Source: Modestobacter versicolor (GTDB taxonomy: Bacteria > Actinomycetota > Actinomycetes > Mycobacteriales > Geodermatophilaceae). Taken from it: a DNA stretch of 64,000 nucleotides. Below the pieces are notes generated by a model. The model ran no database searches. It was not told the DNA's origin and saw nothing but the letters and a program-made list of their open reading frames with translations. Made by a program: the position numbers and the translations under genes. This document shows, piece by piece, positions 37,800-49,392 of the stretch (position 1 is its first letter; every line of letters starts with the position of its first letter). The stretch lies in assembly GCF_014195485.1 (NCBI RefSeq), contig NZ_JACIBU010000001.1, forward strand, positions 3,534,001-3,598,000, written 5' to 3'.

Positions 37800-39026
37800 A
37801 TGGCCGGCAACAGAGGCGTCGCGTACATCGAGCCGGGCAAGGTCGAGGTGCACGAGACCGACTACCCCAAGCTGGAACTGCAGGACGGGCCGGGGGTCAA
37901 CCCGGCGAACGTGGGGCGCAAGCTCAACCACGGCGTGATCCTCAAGGTGGTCACCACCAACATCTGCGGCAGCGACCAGCACATGGTCCGCGGCCGGACG
38001 ACGGCGCCGCCGAACCTGGTGCTCGGCCACGAGATCCTCGGCGAGGTCGTCGAGAAGGGGTCCGACGTCGAGTTCATCGAGGTCGGCGACCTGTGCTCGG
38101 TGCCGTTCAACATCGCCTGCGGGCGGTGCCGCAACTGCAAGGAGGGCAAGACCGGGATCTGCCTGAACGTGAACCCGGCCCGCCCCGGCGCGGCCTACGG
38201 CTACGTCGACATGGGCGGCTGGGTCGGCGGGCAGGCCGAGTACGTCACCGTGCCGTACGCGGACTGGAACCTGCTGCGCTTCCCGGACAAGGACCAGGCG
38301 ATGGAGAAGATCCTGGACCTGACCATGCTCTCGGACATCTTCCCGACCGGGTTCCACGGTGCGGTGACCGCCGGGGTGAAGCCCGGGTCCACGGTGTACA
38401 TCGCCGGCGCCGGGCCGGTGGGGCTGGCCGCCGCGGTCGGCGCCCAGCTGCTGGGGGCGTCGGTGGTGATCGTCGCCGACCTCAACGAGGAGCGGCTCGC
38501 GCAGGCGCGCAGCTTCGGCTGCGAGACCGTCGACGTGTCCAAGGGCGCCCCGCAGGACCAGATCGAGCAGATCCTGGGCGTGCCGGAGGTCGATGCCGGC
38601 GTCGACGCGGTGGGCTTCGAGGCCCGCGGCCACGGCGACGGGTCGGGCACCGAGGCGCCGGCGACGGTGCTGAACTCGCTGATGGAGGTCACCGCGGCCG
38701 GTGGGTCGATCGGCATCCCCGGGCTCTACGTCACCGGTGACCCCGGCGGCATCGACGAGGCCGCCAAGGTCGGCGCGCTGTCCCTGTCGCTCGGCACGGG
38801 GTGGGCCAAGTCGCTCTCCTTCACCACCGGGCAGTGCCCGGTGATGCGCTACAACCTCGGCCTGATGAAGGCGATCCTCGCCGACAAGGTGCAGATCGCG
38901 AAGGCGGTCAACGCCACCACCATCTCGCTGGACGAGGCGCCGCAGGGCTACGCCGAGTTCGACTCCGGCGCGGCCAAGAAGTACGTCATCGACCCGCACG
39001 GGCTGGTCGGCAAGCGCGCCGCCTGA
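37800..39026 (+). CDS. fdhA: Zinc-dependent dehydrogenase, glutathione-independent formaldehyde dehydrogenase type
   Basis: A 408-residue MDR-family protein from ATG 37800 with GAGGAG upstream. The catalytic zinc site lies in [14 protein letters not shown] (Cys) and [12 protein letters not shown] (His/Glu), the structural zinc lobe in [15 protein letters not shown] (Cys cluster), and NAD(P) binds at [30 protein letters not shown] and the insert [13 protein letters not shown] are features of the Pseudomonas putida-type formaldehyde dehydrogenase group (dismutase-like). Substrate could also be another aldehyde or alcohol. It is divergent from dhaKLM. Confidence 0.9.
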   Translation: MAGNRGVAYIEPGKVEVHETDYPKLELQDGPGVNPANVGRKLNHGVILKVVTTNICGSDQHMVRGRTTAPPNLVLGHEILGEVVEKGSDVEFIEVGDLCSVPFNIACGRCRNCKEGKTGICLNVNPARPGAAYGYVDMGGWVGGQAEYVTVPYADWNLLRFPDKDQAMEKILDLTMLSDIFPTGFHGAVTAGVKPGSTVYIAGAGPVGLAAAVGAQLLGASVVIVADLNEERLAQARSFGCETVDVSKGAPQDQIEQILGVPEVDAGVDAVGFEARGHGDGSGTEAPATVLNSLMEVTAAGGSIGIPGLYVTGDPGGIDEAAKVGALSLSLGTGWAKSLSFTTGQCPVMRYNLGLMKAILADKVQIAKAVNATTISLDEAPQGYAEFDSGAAKKYVIDPHGLVGKRAA

Positions 39027-39030
39027 CCCG

Positions 39031-39582
39031 TCACCACAGGTCGCCCCGGCGCCAGTCGCACACCAGCCTCCCGGCGGTGTCCGGCGGTGCCGGGGTCGAC
39101 GGGGTGGGCTGCACGAACACGCCCTCGTCCGGGGTGTCGACGACGCCGTCCGGGGTGAGCGCGGCCGTCGGGCCGGTCCACGCCGTCCAGCCCCGCCCGG
39201 CGTAGAGGGCGGCCGCCTCCTCGCTGGCCGAGAGCGCGCCGAGCTCGAAGCCGCCGGTGACCAGCCGCTCCGCCTCGGTCATCACCGCCGACGCCACGCC
39301 CCGGCGGCGCTGGTGGGCGGCGGTCGCGACCGCCTCCACGTACCCGGTGCGCAGCGTGCGACCGCCGGCGACCAGCTGCCGGACGACGACCGAGGCGTGG
39401 CCGACCAGCTCGCCGTCCACGGTCGCCAGCACGTGCACGCCGCCCAGCGCGTGCGACCAGTCGTCGTCGGCGAACTCCCCGGCGAAGGCGGCGTCGAGCA
39501 GCCCGCGCACCGCGGTGAGCCCGTGCGGGGCGAGGTCGGCGGTGGCCGCCGTCCGCAGGGTGACGGCCGGGGTGGTGCTCAC
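39031..39582 (-). CDS. Aminoglycoside 2'-N-acetyltransferase-like GNAT protein (AAC(2') family)
   Basis: A 183-residue protein starting at GTG 39582 in a GTGA overlap with the LysR stop. The whole length follows the mycobacterial AAC(2')-I pattern: VRGLLDAAFAGEFADDDWSH, ALGGVHVLATVDGELVGHAS, LRTGYVEAVATAAHQRRRG (acetyl-CoA loop), FELGALSASEEAAALYAGRG and the C-terminal LVCDWRRGDLW. Chromosomal AAC(2') enzymes acetylate aminoglycosides at N2' and may also act on cell-wall amines. Actual resistance cannot be deduced. It is translationally coupled to a LysR regulator. Confidence 0.85.
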   Translation of the reverse strand: MSTTPAVTLRTAATADLAPHGLTAVRGLLDAAFAGEFADDDWSHALGGVHVLATVDGELVGHASVVVRQLVAGGRTLRTGYVEAVATAAHQRRRGVASAVMTEAERLVTGGFELGALSASEEAAALYAGRGWTAWTGPTAALTPDGVVDTPDEGVFVQPTPSTPAPPDTAGRLVCDWRRGDLW

Positions 39583-40487
39583 GCCTCGGGTGAGCCCGCC
39601 GGGTCCGGCCCGGTGAGCAGCGCCTGCGCGCACGCCCGGAACCCGGCGACCAGCCGGCTGCGGTCGTCCGCGCGGGTCGCCACCACCACGTGGCTGGGGT
39701 CGACGCCGGCCAGCGGGACCGTGGTCAGGTCGGGCCGGAAGGACCCGCCCAGGATGCCGGCCGGCACGATGGCCACGGCCTGCCCGTCGGCGATGACCTC
39801 GAGCTTGTCCTCGACGGCGGCCACGAGCGGGCCGTCCGGCGCCGGCCGACCGTCGGGGCGGGGGTCGATGCGCCAGAAGGCGTTCCACTCCTGGTCGGGC
39901 AGGCGCGGCAGCGGCTCGTCGGCGATGTCGTCCAGGGTCACCTCCTCCTTGCCGGCCAGCCGGTGGTCGAGCGGCACCAGCAGCACCCGGGGCTCGTCGT
40001 ACAGGACCGTCACGTGCAGCCCGTCGGTGGTGAACGGCAGCCGGGCGACCACCGCGTCGACCCGGTGGTCGTGCAGCGCCGCGGATACGTCGGCCCAGGC
40101 CAGGTGCAGGGCCCGCACCTCGGCGCCGGGGTGCCGCCGGCGGAGCTGCCGCACGGCCGGGGTGACGATCAGCCGCGTGGTGTAGCCGACGGTGAGCCGG
40201 CTCGGCTCGGCGGCGGCCCGGGTGGACGCCGCGGCCTCGGCGGCGGAGCGCAGCAGCGCCTCGGCGCGGGGCAGGAACACCTCGCCGGCCTCGGTCAGCG
40301 TGCTGCCCTGCGGGGTGCGGTCGAGCAGCCGGGCGCCGAGCTGCTGCTCGAGGCGGTGCACCTGCCGGCTCAGCGACGGCTGGGCGACCCGGAGCTCCGC
40401 AGCGGCGCGGCCGAAGTGCCGGTGCGCCGCGACCGCGGCGAAGTAGCGCACCAGCCGGAGGTCCAGGTCCACCGGCGGCTCGGTCAT
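39579..40487 (-). CDS. LysR-family transcriptional regulator
   Basis: A 302-residue protein from ATG 40487 (MTEPPVDLDLRLVRYFAAV). The wHTH (1-60) is HFGRAAAELRVAQPSLSRQVHRLEQQLGARLLDRTPQG, and the ligand domain has LTVGYTTRLIV and DHRVDAVVARLPF. It is divergent from the SDR gene (137 bp) and coupled to the AAC(2')-like gene. By the usual LysR rule it regulates the divergent SDR and possibly its own operon. The inducer is unknown. Confidence 0.93.
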   Translation of the reverse strand: MTEPPVDLDLRLVRYFAAVAAHRHFGRAAAELRVAQPSLSRQVHRLEQQLGARLLDRTPQGSTLTEAGEVFLPRAEALLRSAAEAAASTRAAAEPSRLTVGYTTRLIVTPAVRQLRRRHPGAEVRALHLAWADVSAALHDHRVDAVVARLPFTTDGLHVTVLYDEPRVLLVPLDHRLAGKEEVTLDDIADEPLPRLPDQEWNAFWRIDPRPDGRPAPDGPLVAAVEDKLEVIADGQAVAIVPAGILGGSFRPDLTTVPLAGVDPSHVVVATRADDRSRLVAGFRACAQALLTGPDPAGSPEA

Positions 40488-40624
40488 GACCCGACGGTAG
40501 CCCCCGTCGCCAGCAGCGGTCATGCCCCAGACGCATTGCCACGTGCGGAACAGGCCTTGGACGGGGTGCGGGCGCCGGCCGCACGGTGGGTGCACCACCC
40601 CGTCTCTCCACCGAGGAGCGCAGC

Positions 40625-41518
40625 ATGCGCGTGTTCGTCACCGGCGCCACCGGCTACATCGGTTCCGCCGTCGTCCGTGAGCTCCTGGCCGCGGGTCACT
40701 CCGTCGTCGGCCTCGCCCGCTCCGACCCCGCCGCCGCCGCGCTGGTGGCCGCGGGCGCCGAGGCCCACCGCGGCGACCTCGACGACCCGGAGGGCCTGAC
40801 CGCCGCCGCGGCCACCGTGGACGGCGTCGTCCACACCGCCTACAAGCACGACTTCTCCGACATCGCGGCCGCCGGTCGCACCGACCTGGCCGTCGTCCGG
40901 ACGATCGGTGCCGCGCTCGCCGGCTCCGACCGCCCCTTCCTGGTCACCTCGGGCACGGCGGTGCTCCCGCCGGGCCGGCTGGGCACCGAGGCCGACCCCG
41001 CCGACCCCGGCGCACCCGGAGCGCACCGCAACGCCGCGGAGGCGGCCACCCTGGAACTGGCCGGCGCGGGCGTGCGGGCCTCGGTCGTGCGCCTCCCGCC
41101 GTCGGTGCACGGCGACGGCGACCGGCACGGGTTCGTGCCGACCCTCGTCGGCGTCGCCCGGACGACGGGCGTGTCCGGGTACGTGGACGACGGGGCGAAC
41201 CGCTGGCCCGCGGTGCACCGGGAGGACGCCGCCCGGCTGTTCCGGCTGGCGCTGGAGCAGGCGCCGGCGGGGACCCGGCTGCACGGGGTGGGGGAAGAGG
41301 GCGTGCCGTTCCGGCAGATCGCCGAGGCCATCGGCCGGCAGCTGGGTGTGCCGGCGGTCAGCGTCCCGCGGGAGCAGGCCCCCGAGCACTTCGGCTGGAT
41401 CGGGCACTTCGCGGCGATCGACAACCCGACGTCGGGCGCGGTGACCCAGGAGATGCTGGGCTGGCGGCCGGCCGGGCCCTCGCTGCTGGCGGACCTGGCG
41501 GCGGGCCGGTATGCGTGA
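40625..41518 (+). CDS. NAD(P)-dependent SDR-type epimerase/dehydratase
   Basis: A 297-residue extended-type SDR from ATG 40625 with GAGGAG upstream. VFVTGATGYIGSAVVRELL is the NAD(P) glycine motif (GxxGxxG). The usual YxxxK is replaced by a less clear region around GAHRNAAEAATLEL, as in atypical SDR5 members (NmrA/SDR_a-like quinone reductase group). The substrate loop holds VVRLPPSVHGDGDRHGFVP. It probably reduces a small carbonyl compound. It is divergent from the LysR gene. Confidence 0.88.
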   Translation: MRVFVTGATGYIGSAVVRELLAAGHSVVGLARSDPAAAALVAAGAEAHRGDLDDPEGLTAAAATVDGVVHTAYKHDFSDIAAAGRTDLAVVRTIGAALAGSDRPFLVTSGTAVLPPGRLGTEADPADPGAPGAHRNAAEAATLELAGAGVRASVVRLPPSVHGDGDRHGFVPTLVGVARTTGVSGYVDDGANRWPAVHREDAARLFRLALEQAPAGTRLHGVGEEGVPFRQIAEAIGRQLGVPAVSVPREQAPEHFGWIGHFAAIDNPTSGAVTQEMLGWRPAGPSLLADLAAGRYA

Positions 41519-41551
41519 CCTGGCGGACGAACGGCCTGGTCAGCGGCGGAG

Positions 41552-41622
41552 AGCGGGTGACGAGAATCGAACTCGCACTGTCAGCTTGGGAAGCTGATGT
41601 TCTACCATTGAACTACACCCGC
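41552..41622 (-). tRNA. tRNA-Gly (anticodon CCC)
   Basis: A full cloverleaf on the minus strand, 71 nt without CCA. The acceptor GCGGGTG pairs with CACCCGC, the D-arm is GTTCAATGGTAGAAC, the anticodon stem TCAGC/GCTGA encloses loop TTCCCAA (anticodon CCC, reading GGG), the variable loop is short, the T-arm is GCGAG-TTCGATT-CTCGT and the discriminator is U. The CCA end is not encoded. The sequence closely resembles Streptomyces tRNA-Gly(CCC). Confidence 0.97.
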
Positions 41623-41729
41623 AGGGCCCGCCGACCGGCACGGCCAGAGGCCCTGCCACTCGGTGAGCGGTCTCGGAGATCGTACACGGGCGGTGTCGGA
41701 CCAGGACCGCCAGGCGGGAGCCGGGGCGA

Positions 41730-41756
41730 TGTCGAGAACCGGCACCCGGTTCCGTC
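41730..41756 (+). promoter_or_regulatory. ECF42-type sigma promoter before the DGPF gene
   Basis: TGTCGA (41730-41735) and CGTC (41753-41756) are separated by 17 bp, matching the known ECF42 target motif (TGTCGA in -35, CGA/TC in -10). It is 51 bp before the DGPF start codon, where that promoter is known to lie in Streptomyces. This supports self-regulation of the DGPF-sigma operon. Confidence 0.7.
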
Positions 41757-41806
41757 CCAGGGTCGGAGACGGCCACGATGGGCCGTACCGGACCGAGGAG
41801 ATCGAG

Positions 41807-42214
41807 ATGGCCAAGTACCTGCTGCTCAAGCACTACCGGGGCGCGCCCGCGGCGGCCAACGACGTGCCGATGGACCAGTGGACGCCGGAGGAGGTCACGG
41901 CGCACGTGCAGTACATGCAGGACTTCGCCGACCGCCTGGAGGGCACCGGCGAGTTCGTCGACGGGCAGGCGCTCTCGCCGGAGGGCATGTGGGTCCGCTC
42001 CGACGGCGAGGGGCGGCCGCCTGTCACCGACGGCCCGTTCGCGGAGACCAAGGACCTGATCGCCGGCTGGATGATCATCGACGTGGACTCCCAGCAGCGG
42101 GCCGTCGAGCTGGCCGGTGAGCTGTCCGCGGCACCGGGCGCCGGTGGGGAGCCGATCCACGAGTGGCTCGAGGTGCGCCCGTTCTACGGCGAGCCGCCGA
42201 CCGTCACGGAGTGA
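41807..42214 (+). CDS. DGPF (YCII-related) protein of the ECF42 module
   Basis: A 135-residue protein from ATG 41807 with GAGGAG (41795-41800). It contains MAKYLLLKHYRGAP, the sensor-like TPEEVTAHVQYMQDFADRLEGTGEFVDGQ and the signature VTDGPFAETKDLIAGWMIID. DGPF proteins are the hallmark neighbours of ECF42 sigma factors; their biochemical role is not known. It overlaps the sigma gene by 4 bp and lies just after tRNA-Gly on the opposite strand. Confidence 0.92.
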   Translation: MAKYLLLKHYRGAPAAANDVPMDQWTPEEVTAHVQYMQDFADRLEGTGEFVDGQALSPEGMWVRSDGEGRPPVTDGPFAETKDLIAGWMIIDVDSQQRAVELAGELSAAPGAGGEPIHEWLEVRPFYGEPPTVTE

Positions 42215-43381
42215 CCACGGTGGACGAGGCCCTGCTGCGGGCGCTCACCCCCACCGTGATCGGGGTCCTCGGCCGCCGCGGAGCTGACTTCGCGGCAGCC
42301 GAGGACGCCGTACAGGAGGCCCTGGTGGAGGCGCTGCGGGTCTGGCCGGCCGGACCCGCCGCGGGACCCGCAGGGCTGGCTGGTCACCGTGGCCTGGCGC
42401 AAGTTCCTCGACGCCGTCCGGGCCGAGACCGCCCGCCGGGGTCGGGAGGTGCGGGTCGAGAGCGAGCCGCTCCCCGGGGCGGGCCCGGAGGTGGACGACA
42501 CGCTCCAGCTGTACTTCCTCTGCGCCCACCCGTCGCTGACCCCGGCCTCGGCCGTCGCGCTCACCCTGCGCGCCGTCGGCGGCCTCACCACCCGGCAGAT
42601 CGCCCGGGCCTACCTGGTGCCCGAGGCGACCATGGCCCAGCGGATCAGCCGGGCCAAGCGGACCGTCTCCGGCGTGCGGTTCGACTCCCCGGGCGACGTC
42701 ACGACGGTGCTGCGCGTGCTCTACCTGGTCTTCAACGAGGGCTACTCGGGCGACCTCGACCTCGCCGCGGAGGCCGTCCGGCTGACCCGCCAGCTGGCGG
42801 CGCGCACCGACCACGAGGAGGTGGCCGGGCTGCTCGCGCTGATGCTGCTCCACCACGCGCGACGCCCCGCCCGCACCGCGCCCGACGGCAGCCTCGTCCC
42901 GCTGGCCCAGCAGGACCGCGGACGGTGGGACACCCAGCTGATCGCCGAGGGGGTGGAGGTGCTCCAGGCCGCGCTGGCCCGCGACCGGCTGGGCGAGTTC
43001 CAGGCCCAGGCCGCGATCGCCGCCCTGCACGCCGACGCCCGCAGCGCGGCGGAGACCGACTGGGTGCAGGTCGTCGAGTGGTACGACGAGTTGGTGCGGC
43101 TCACCGGCAGCCCGGTCGCCCGGCTCAACCGGGCGGTCGCGGTGGGCGAGGCCGACGGCCCCCGGGCGGGGCTGGCGGCGCTGGCCGGGCTGGACCCGGC
43201 CCTGCCCCGGCACACCGCCGTCCGGGCGTACCTGGTCGAGCGCGACGGCGACCCGGTCACCGCGGCGCGGCTCTACGCCGACGCCGCCCGGGCCGCGGCC
43301 GACCTCCGGGAGCGCGACCACCTGACCCGGCAGGCCGCCCGGCTCAACGCGGAGCTGCGCGGCCGGGCGGCGGAGGCCTGA
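42211..43381 (+). pseudogene. ECF42-group RNA polymerase sigma factor, apparent frameshift near 42350
   Basis: The start GTG 42211 (VTTVDEALLRALTPTVIGVLGRR) is in frame 1 and encodes sigma region 2 up to LVEALRVWP. From about 42350 homology continues in frame 2 as DPPRDPQGWLVTVAWRKFLD, then region 4 (LTTRQIARAYLVPEATMAQRISRAKR) and the long TPR-like C-terminal extension typical of ECF42 (to 43381). One surplus base in CCGGCCGGACCC would explain it: removing it gives W-P-A-D-P-P-R-D. Both halves are otherwise intact, so this may be a sequencing error, a recent mutation or a programmed shift. Without correction region 2 and region 4 are separated. Confidence 0.85.
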
Positions 43382-43390
43382 GCGGACCGG

Positions 43391-46147
<2,757 letters not shown>

Positions 46148-46259
46148 GCGGTCCTCCTCCGGACGCGCCCACGCAGGGCGCTCGAACGGAGGGGATCGGC
46201 GTCCTCGGCGCCCCGCTGGAGCGGCCGCGGTGGGGTTCGCCCCATCGGGTGACCGCGGG

Positions 46260-47225
46260 TCAGCCGCGCATCGCCCCCAGGAACCCGGTCATCTCCGAGC
46301 GCAGCTTCTCCGCCATCCGGGACAGGCCGGTGGTGTCGTCGGCCGGGCCCAGCGACGCCGAGCCGTCGACCGCGGCCGCGATCCCGTCGACCAGGCCGTT
46401 CATGTCCTCGACCGTCGTCCCGACGTTGCTCATCACGTCGGCGACGTCGTCGCAGGCCGCCCGCATCGACTCGACCTGCTGGGTGATCCGGTCGGTGGCC
46501 CTGGCGGTCTCGTCGGCGAGGTCCTTGACCTCGGAGGCGACGACGGCGAAGCCCAGGCCGGCCTCGCCGGCGCGGGCGGCCTCGATGGTGGCGTTGAGGG
46601 CCAGCAGCCGGGTCTGCGCGGCGACCGAGTCGATCATCGCGATGATCTCCTTGATCTCCGCCGAGGAGCGGGTCAGCGAGGAGATCGTGCCGCGGGCGGT
46701 CTGCACCTCGGTGCGGGCCGCGGACGCCGCCTGGGTCAGGCCGGCCGCCGAGGCCGACAGCTCGGTGGACGCGGTGGCGACCTGCTCGCTCATGCCCAGG
46801 ACGACCGACTCGAAGTCGTCCGCCAGCTGCAGCCGCGAGGTCTGCGCCTCGGCGACCCGGGCCGCCGACTCCCGCATGGCCCCGCGGGCGCTGTTGATGA
46901 CCTCCGCGCCGCGCCGGTAGGCACCGGAGAGCCCGGTGAGCAGCAGCCGGCGGTGGAACCGGCCCTCCGCGGCCGAGGTCAGCGCGGCCCCGGCCTCGCG
47001 GACGAACGCGTCGGAGACGTCGAGCACCCGGTTGACCCCGTCGTGCAGCGCCACCAGCTGGGGCACCTCCTCGAAGCCGGGCACCGGGCGGCTGCGCGCC
47101 TCCAGGTCACCGGCGGCGGCCGCCTCGCAGGCGGCGGTCAGCTGCCGGACGACCGCGCGGTACAGCTCGAGCTCGCGGGCCGGGTCGACGTCCCCGCTGC
47201 CCTGGGTGCGGCGCCGCACGTTCAC
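46260..47225 (-). CDS. Soluble methyl-accepting chemotaxis-type signal transducer
   Basis: A 321-residue protein starting at GTG 47225 in a GTGA overlap with the PAS gene. There is no signal peptide, transmembrane span or HAMP domain. The N-terminal 90 residues are helical (VPQLVALHDGVNRVLDVSDAFVREAG). The MCP signalling domain contains the hairpin tip IDSVAAQTRLLALNATIEAARAGEAGLGFAVVA-type signature (IAAQTRLLALNATIE equivalent). Together with the PAS protein it looks like a split Aer-like receptor. The genome must have CheA/CheW or the protein acts otherwise; none is in the window. Confidence 0.9.
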   Translation of the reverse strand: MNVRRRTQGSGDVDPARELELYRAVVRQLTAACEAAAAGDLEARSRPVPGFEEVPQLVALHDGVNRVLDVSDAFVREAGAALTSAAEGRFHRRLLLTGLSGAYRRGAEVINSARGAMRESAARVAEAQTSRLQLADDFESVVLGMSEQVATASTELSASAAGLTQAASAARTEVQTARGTISSLTRSSAEIKEIIAMIDSVAAQTRLLALNATIEAARAGEAGLGFAVVASEVKDLADETARATDRITQQVESMRAACDDVADVMSNVGTTVEDMNGLVDGIAAAVDGSASLGPADDTTGLSRMAEKLRSEMTGFLGAMRG

Positions 47226-47800
47226 TGCTCCTCCCCGCTGACGACCGACCAGATGAACTCCTCGTAGGACGCCGCCTGCTGGGCGACGAGCTGGTCCAGC
47301 AACCGGCTGGACGCCTCCACCGCGGCCCGCCCGTTGCCGTGCCGGCGCTCCTCGGCCAGCAGCTGGGCGTAGAGCGGCCGGACCCGGGCGATCGCCCGGG
47401 GCGACGGGCTGCGCCGGTTGGAGTGGTAGCCGACCACCGTGCCGTCGGGCCCGTAGGACGGCGTGACGTGCGCCAGCACCCAGTAGTTGGCGCCGTCGGC
47501 GGCGAGGTTGTCGATGTAGGCGAACAGCTCGTGCCCGGCGGCCAGGGTGTCCCAGAGCAGCCTGAAGACGGCCTTGGGCATGTCGGGGTGCCGGATGAGG
47601 TTGTGCGGCTGGCCCATGACCTGCTCCAGGCCGTAGCCGCTGACCCGCAGGAAGACGTCGTTGGCGTAGGTGATGACCCCGCGGGTGTCGGTCTTGGACA
47701 CGATCAGCTCGTCGGCGGCGAAGGTCCGCTCGACGCCCGTCGGCCGCACGGACTGCCGGCCCGGGCGGTGCGCCGGGGGAGCCTGTACCGCTGTGCTCAT
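47222..47800 (-). CDS. PAS-domain protein, aerotaxis-receptor (Aer) type
   Basis: A 192-residue protein from ATG 47800 with GAGGAG upstream. The PAS domain (about 30-140) has [32 protein letters not shown] and [22 protein letters not shown], the pattern of FAD-binding Aer PAS domains (ITYxNxxFxxVSG, NxxRHPDMP). A basic helical tail ([24 protein letters not shown]) follows. It probably senses redox or oxygen through FAD and signals to the coupled MCP domain protein. Confidence 0.9.
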   Translation of the reverse strand: MSTAVQAPPAHRPGRQSVRPTGVERTFAADELIVSKTDTRGVITYANDVFLRVSGYGLEQVMGQPHNLIRHPDMPKAVFRLLWDTLAAGHELFAYIDNLAADGANYWVLAHVTPSYGPDGTVVGYHSNRRSPSPRAIARVRPLYAQLLAEERRHGNGRAAVEASSRLLDQLVAQQAASYEEFIWSVVSGEEQ

Positions 47801-47924
47801 GCCGCTCCTCGTACGTGTTCCTGCCGTTCCGGCACCGCGCCGGGCAGGATCTGTCATCGGCAGCCGGGGGCCCGTCCCGGACCCCGGCCGGTGGGACGGG
47901 ACGGACGCCGCAGGTGGCGGTCCC

Positions 47925-47930
47925 TAGACT
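47925..47930 (+). promoter_or_regulatory. -10 element (TAGACT) for dcd; probable leaderless transcript
   Basis: TAGACT (TANNNT consensus) ends 7 bp before the dcd ATG, and no Shine-Dalgarno precedes that ATG. This is the usual spacing for transcription starting at the A of the start codon. Leaderless starts are common in Actinobacteria. Confidence 0.55.
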
Positions 47931-47937
47931 CCGCGCC

Positions 47938-48543
47938 ATGCTGCTGTCCGACCGCGACATCCGCGCCGCGCTGGCCTCGGGCCGGCTGGGCCTGGCGCCC
48001 TACGACGACGCGATGGTGCAGCCCTCGAGCATCGACGTCCGGCTCGACCGGTTCTTCCGGGTGTTCAACAACGCCCGGTACACCCACATCGACCCGGCCC
48101 TGCAGCAGGACGACCTGACCACGCTGGTCGAGCCCTCCGGCGACGACCCGTTCGTGCTCCACCCCGGCGAGTTCGTGCTCGGCTCGACGCTGGAGGTGGT
48201 GAGCATCCCCGACGACCTCGCCGCCCGGCTGGAGGGCAAGTCGTCGCTGGGCCGGCTGGGCCTGCTCACCCACTCGACCGCCGGCTTCGTCGACCCCGGC
48301 TTCTCCGGGCACATCACCCTCGAGCTGTCCAACGTGGCCAACCTGCCGATCACGCTGTGGCCGGGGATGAAGATCGGGCAGCTGTGCCTGTTCCAGCTCA
48401 GCTCCGCCGCCGAGCACCCCTACGGCTCGGCGGTCTACGGCTCGCGGTACCAGGACCAGCGCGGCCCCACGCCGTCCCGGTCGTTCCGCAACTTCAGCCG
48501 CGCCGACACCCGCCGTCCCGACGCCGCGGCTCCGCCCGCCTGA
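47938..48543 (+). CDS. dcd: dCTP deaminase
   Basis: A 201-residue protein from ATG 47938 ([19 protein letters not shown]). Full-length family marks: [70 protein letters not shown] (catalytic Glu/Ser region) and [20 protein letters not shown]. It makes dUTP (or dUMP in the bifunctional type) from dCTP. A near-leaderless promoter is seen. It is divergent from the PAS/MCP pair. Confidence 0.97.
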   Translation: MLLSDRDIRAALASGRLGLAPYDDAMVQPSSIDVRLDRFFRVFNNARYTHIDPALQQDDLTTLVEPSGDDPFVLHPGEFVLGSTLEVVSIPDDLAARLEGKSSLGRLGLLTHSTAGFVDPGFSGHITLELSNVANLPITLWPGMKIGQLCLFQLSSAAEHPYGSAVYGSRYQDQRGPTPSRSFRNFSRADTRRPDAAAPPA

Positions 48544-48618
48544 CCAGCACCGCACGGTCGGGTGAACAGTCGTGCCCAACCGGAGTGACGCTGCGTGCAG
48601 TGGGGTAGGCAGCTCGTC

Positions 48619-49392
48619 ATGGACCCCCGGGACACCGCTGTTCTGCTGCCCCCGCCGTCTGGCAACCACGTCGTCGACGGCTTCTTCGACTGCGCTGAGG
48701 AATCCGCGCACTACGCCTTCTCCGTCCAGCTGCTGCTGACCCAGTACGCCACCGTCGTGCCGTGGCAGACCGAGGGCGTCGCGGAGCTGGGCAGCGGTGA
48801 CGCCCGGGCGATCGCGCACGTCGTCCGCGCCGTCCCCGGCCTCACCGTGCACGGCACGGACATCAGCGCGACCTCCGTGGAGCGGGCCCGGCAGACCATC
48901 GCCGGTCTCGGCGTCGAGGACCGCTACGACGTCGAGCTCGGCGACTTCTTCGCCTGGGCCGGCTCCGCCGCGGGCAGCCAGGTCTCCACCGTGATCGCCA
49001 ACCCGCCCTACATCCCCGCCCCGGACGGCGACATCCTGATGCCGGAGCTGTGGGGTGGCTGGTACGGCAACGACCTGGTGCTGCGGCTGCTCAAGGCCGG
49101 CTTCGACCACCTGCTCGTCGCCCTGCCGAGCTACTCCGACCCGGCCGCCACCCTCGCCGTCGCGGGGGAGCTGGGCTACCAGGTGGCCAACTTCCTGGCG
49201 ATGGGGCTGGAGTTCGGCGCCTACAGCCGCGAGCCGAAGGTCGCCGAGCACATCGCCCGGCTCACCGCCGAGGGCCACGGCTGGGCCGGCGACGACTCCT
49301 ACGTCGTCGCCGTCGCGCTGCTCACCCGCTCGCCGCAGGTGCAGCGCGACCGCTCGACCGAGCTGCTGCGCGCCCTGCAGCTCCCGGCCTAG
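48619..49392 (+). CDS. Putative SAM-dependent methyltransferase with NPPY motif
   Basis: A 257-residue protein from ATG 48619 (MDPRDTAVLLPPPSG). GVAELGSGDARAIAHVV is a SAM-binding motif I, HGTDISATSVERAR motif II, and STVIANPPYIPAPDG holds the NPPY motif of N-methyltransferases acting on glutamine, adenine or cytosine amino groups (PrmC/HemK-like). Length and the LAMGLEFGAYSREPKVAEHI C-terminus are not those of PrmC proper, so the target is unknown. It ends in a shared CTAG with the MFS gene. Confidence 0.8.
   Translation: MDPRDTAVLLPPPSGNHVVDGFFDCAEESAHYAFSVQLLLTQYATVVPWQTEGVAELGSGDARAIAHVVRAVPGLTVHGTDISATSVERARQTIAGLGVEDRYDVELGDFFAWAGSAAGSQVSTVIANPPYIPAPDGDILMPELWGGWYGNDLVLRLLKAGFDHLLVALPSYSDPAATLAVAGELGYQVANFLAMGLEFGAYSREPKVAEHIARLTAEGHGWAGDDSYVVAVALLTRSPQVQRDRSTELLRALQLPA

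Noticed and set aside
41552-41622. Reading the tRNA as tRNA-Gly(TCC)
   Set aside because: The 7-nt loop TTCCCAA between the 5-bp stem TCAGC/GCTGA fixes the anticodon as CCC.
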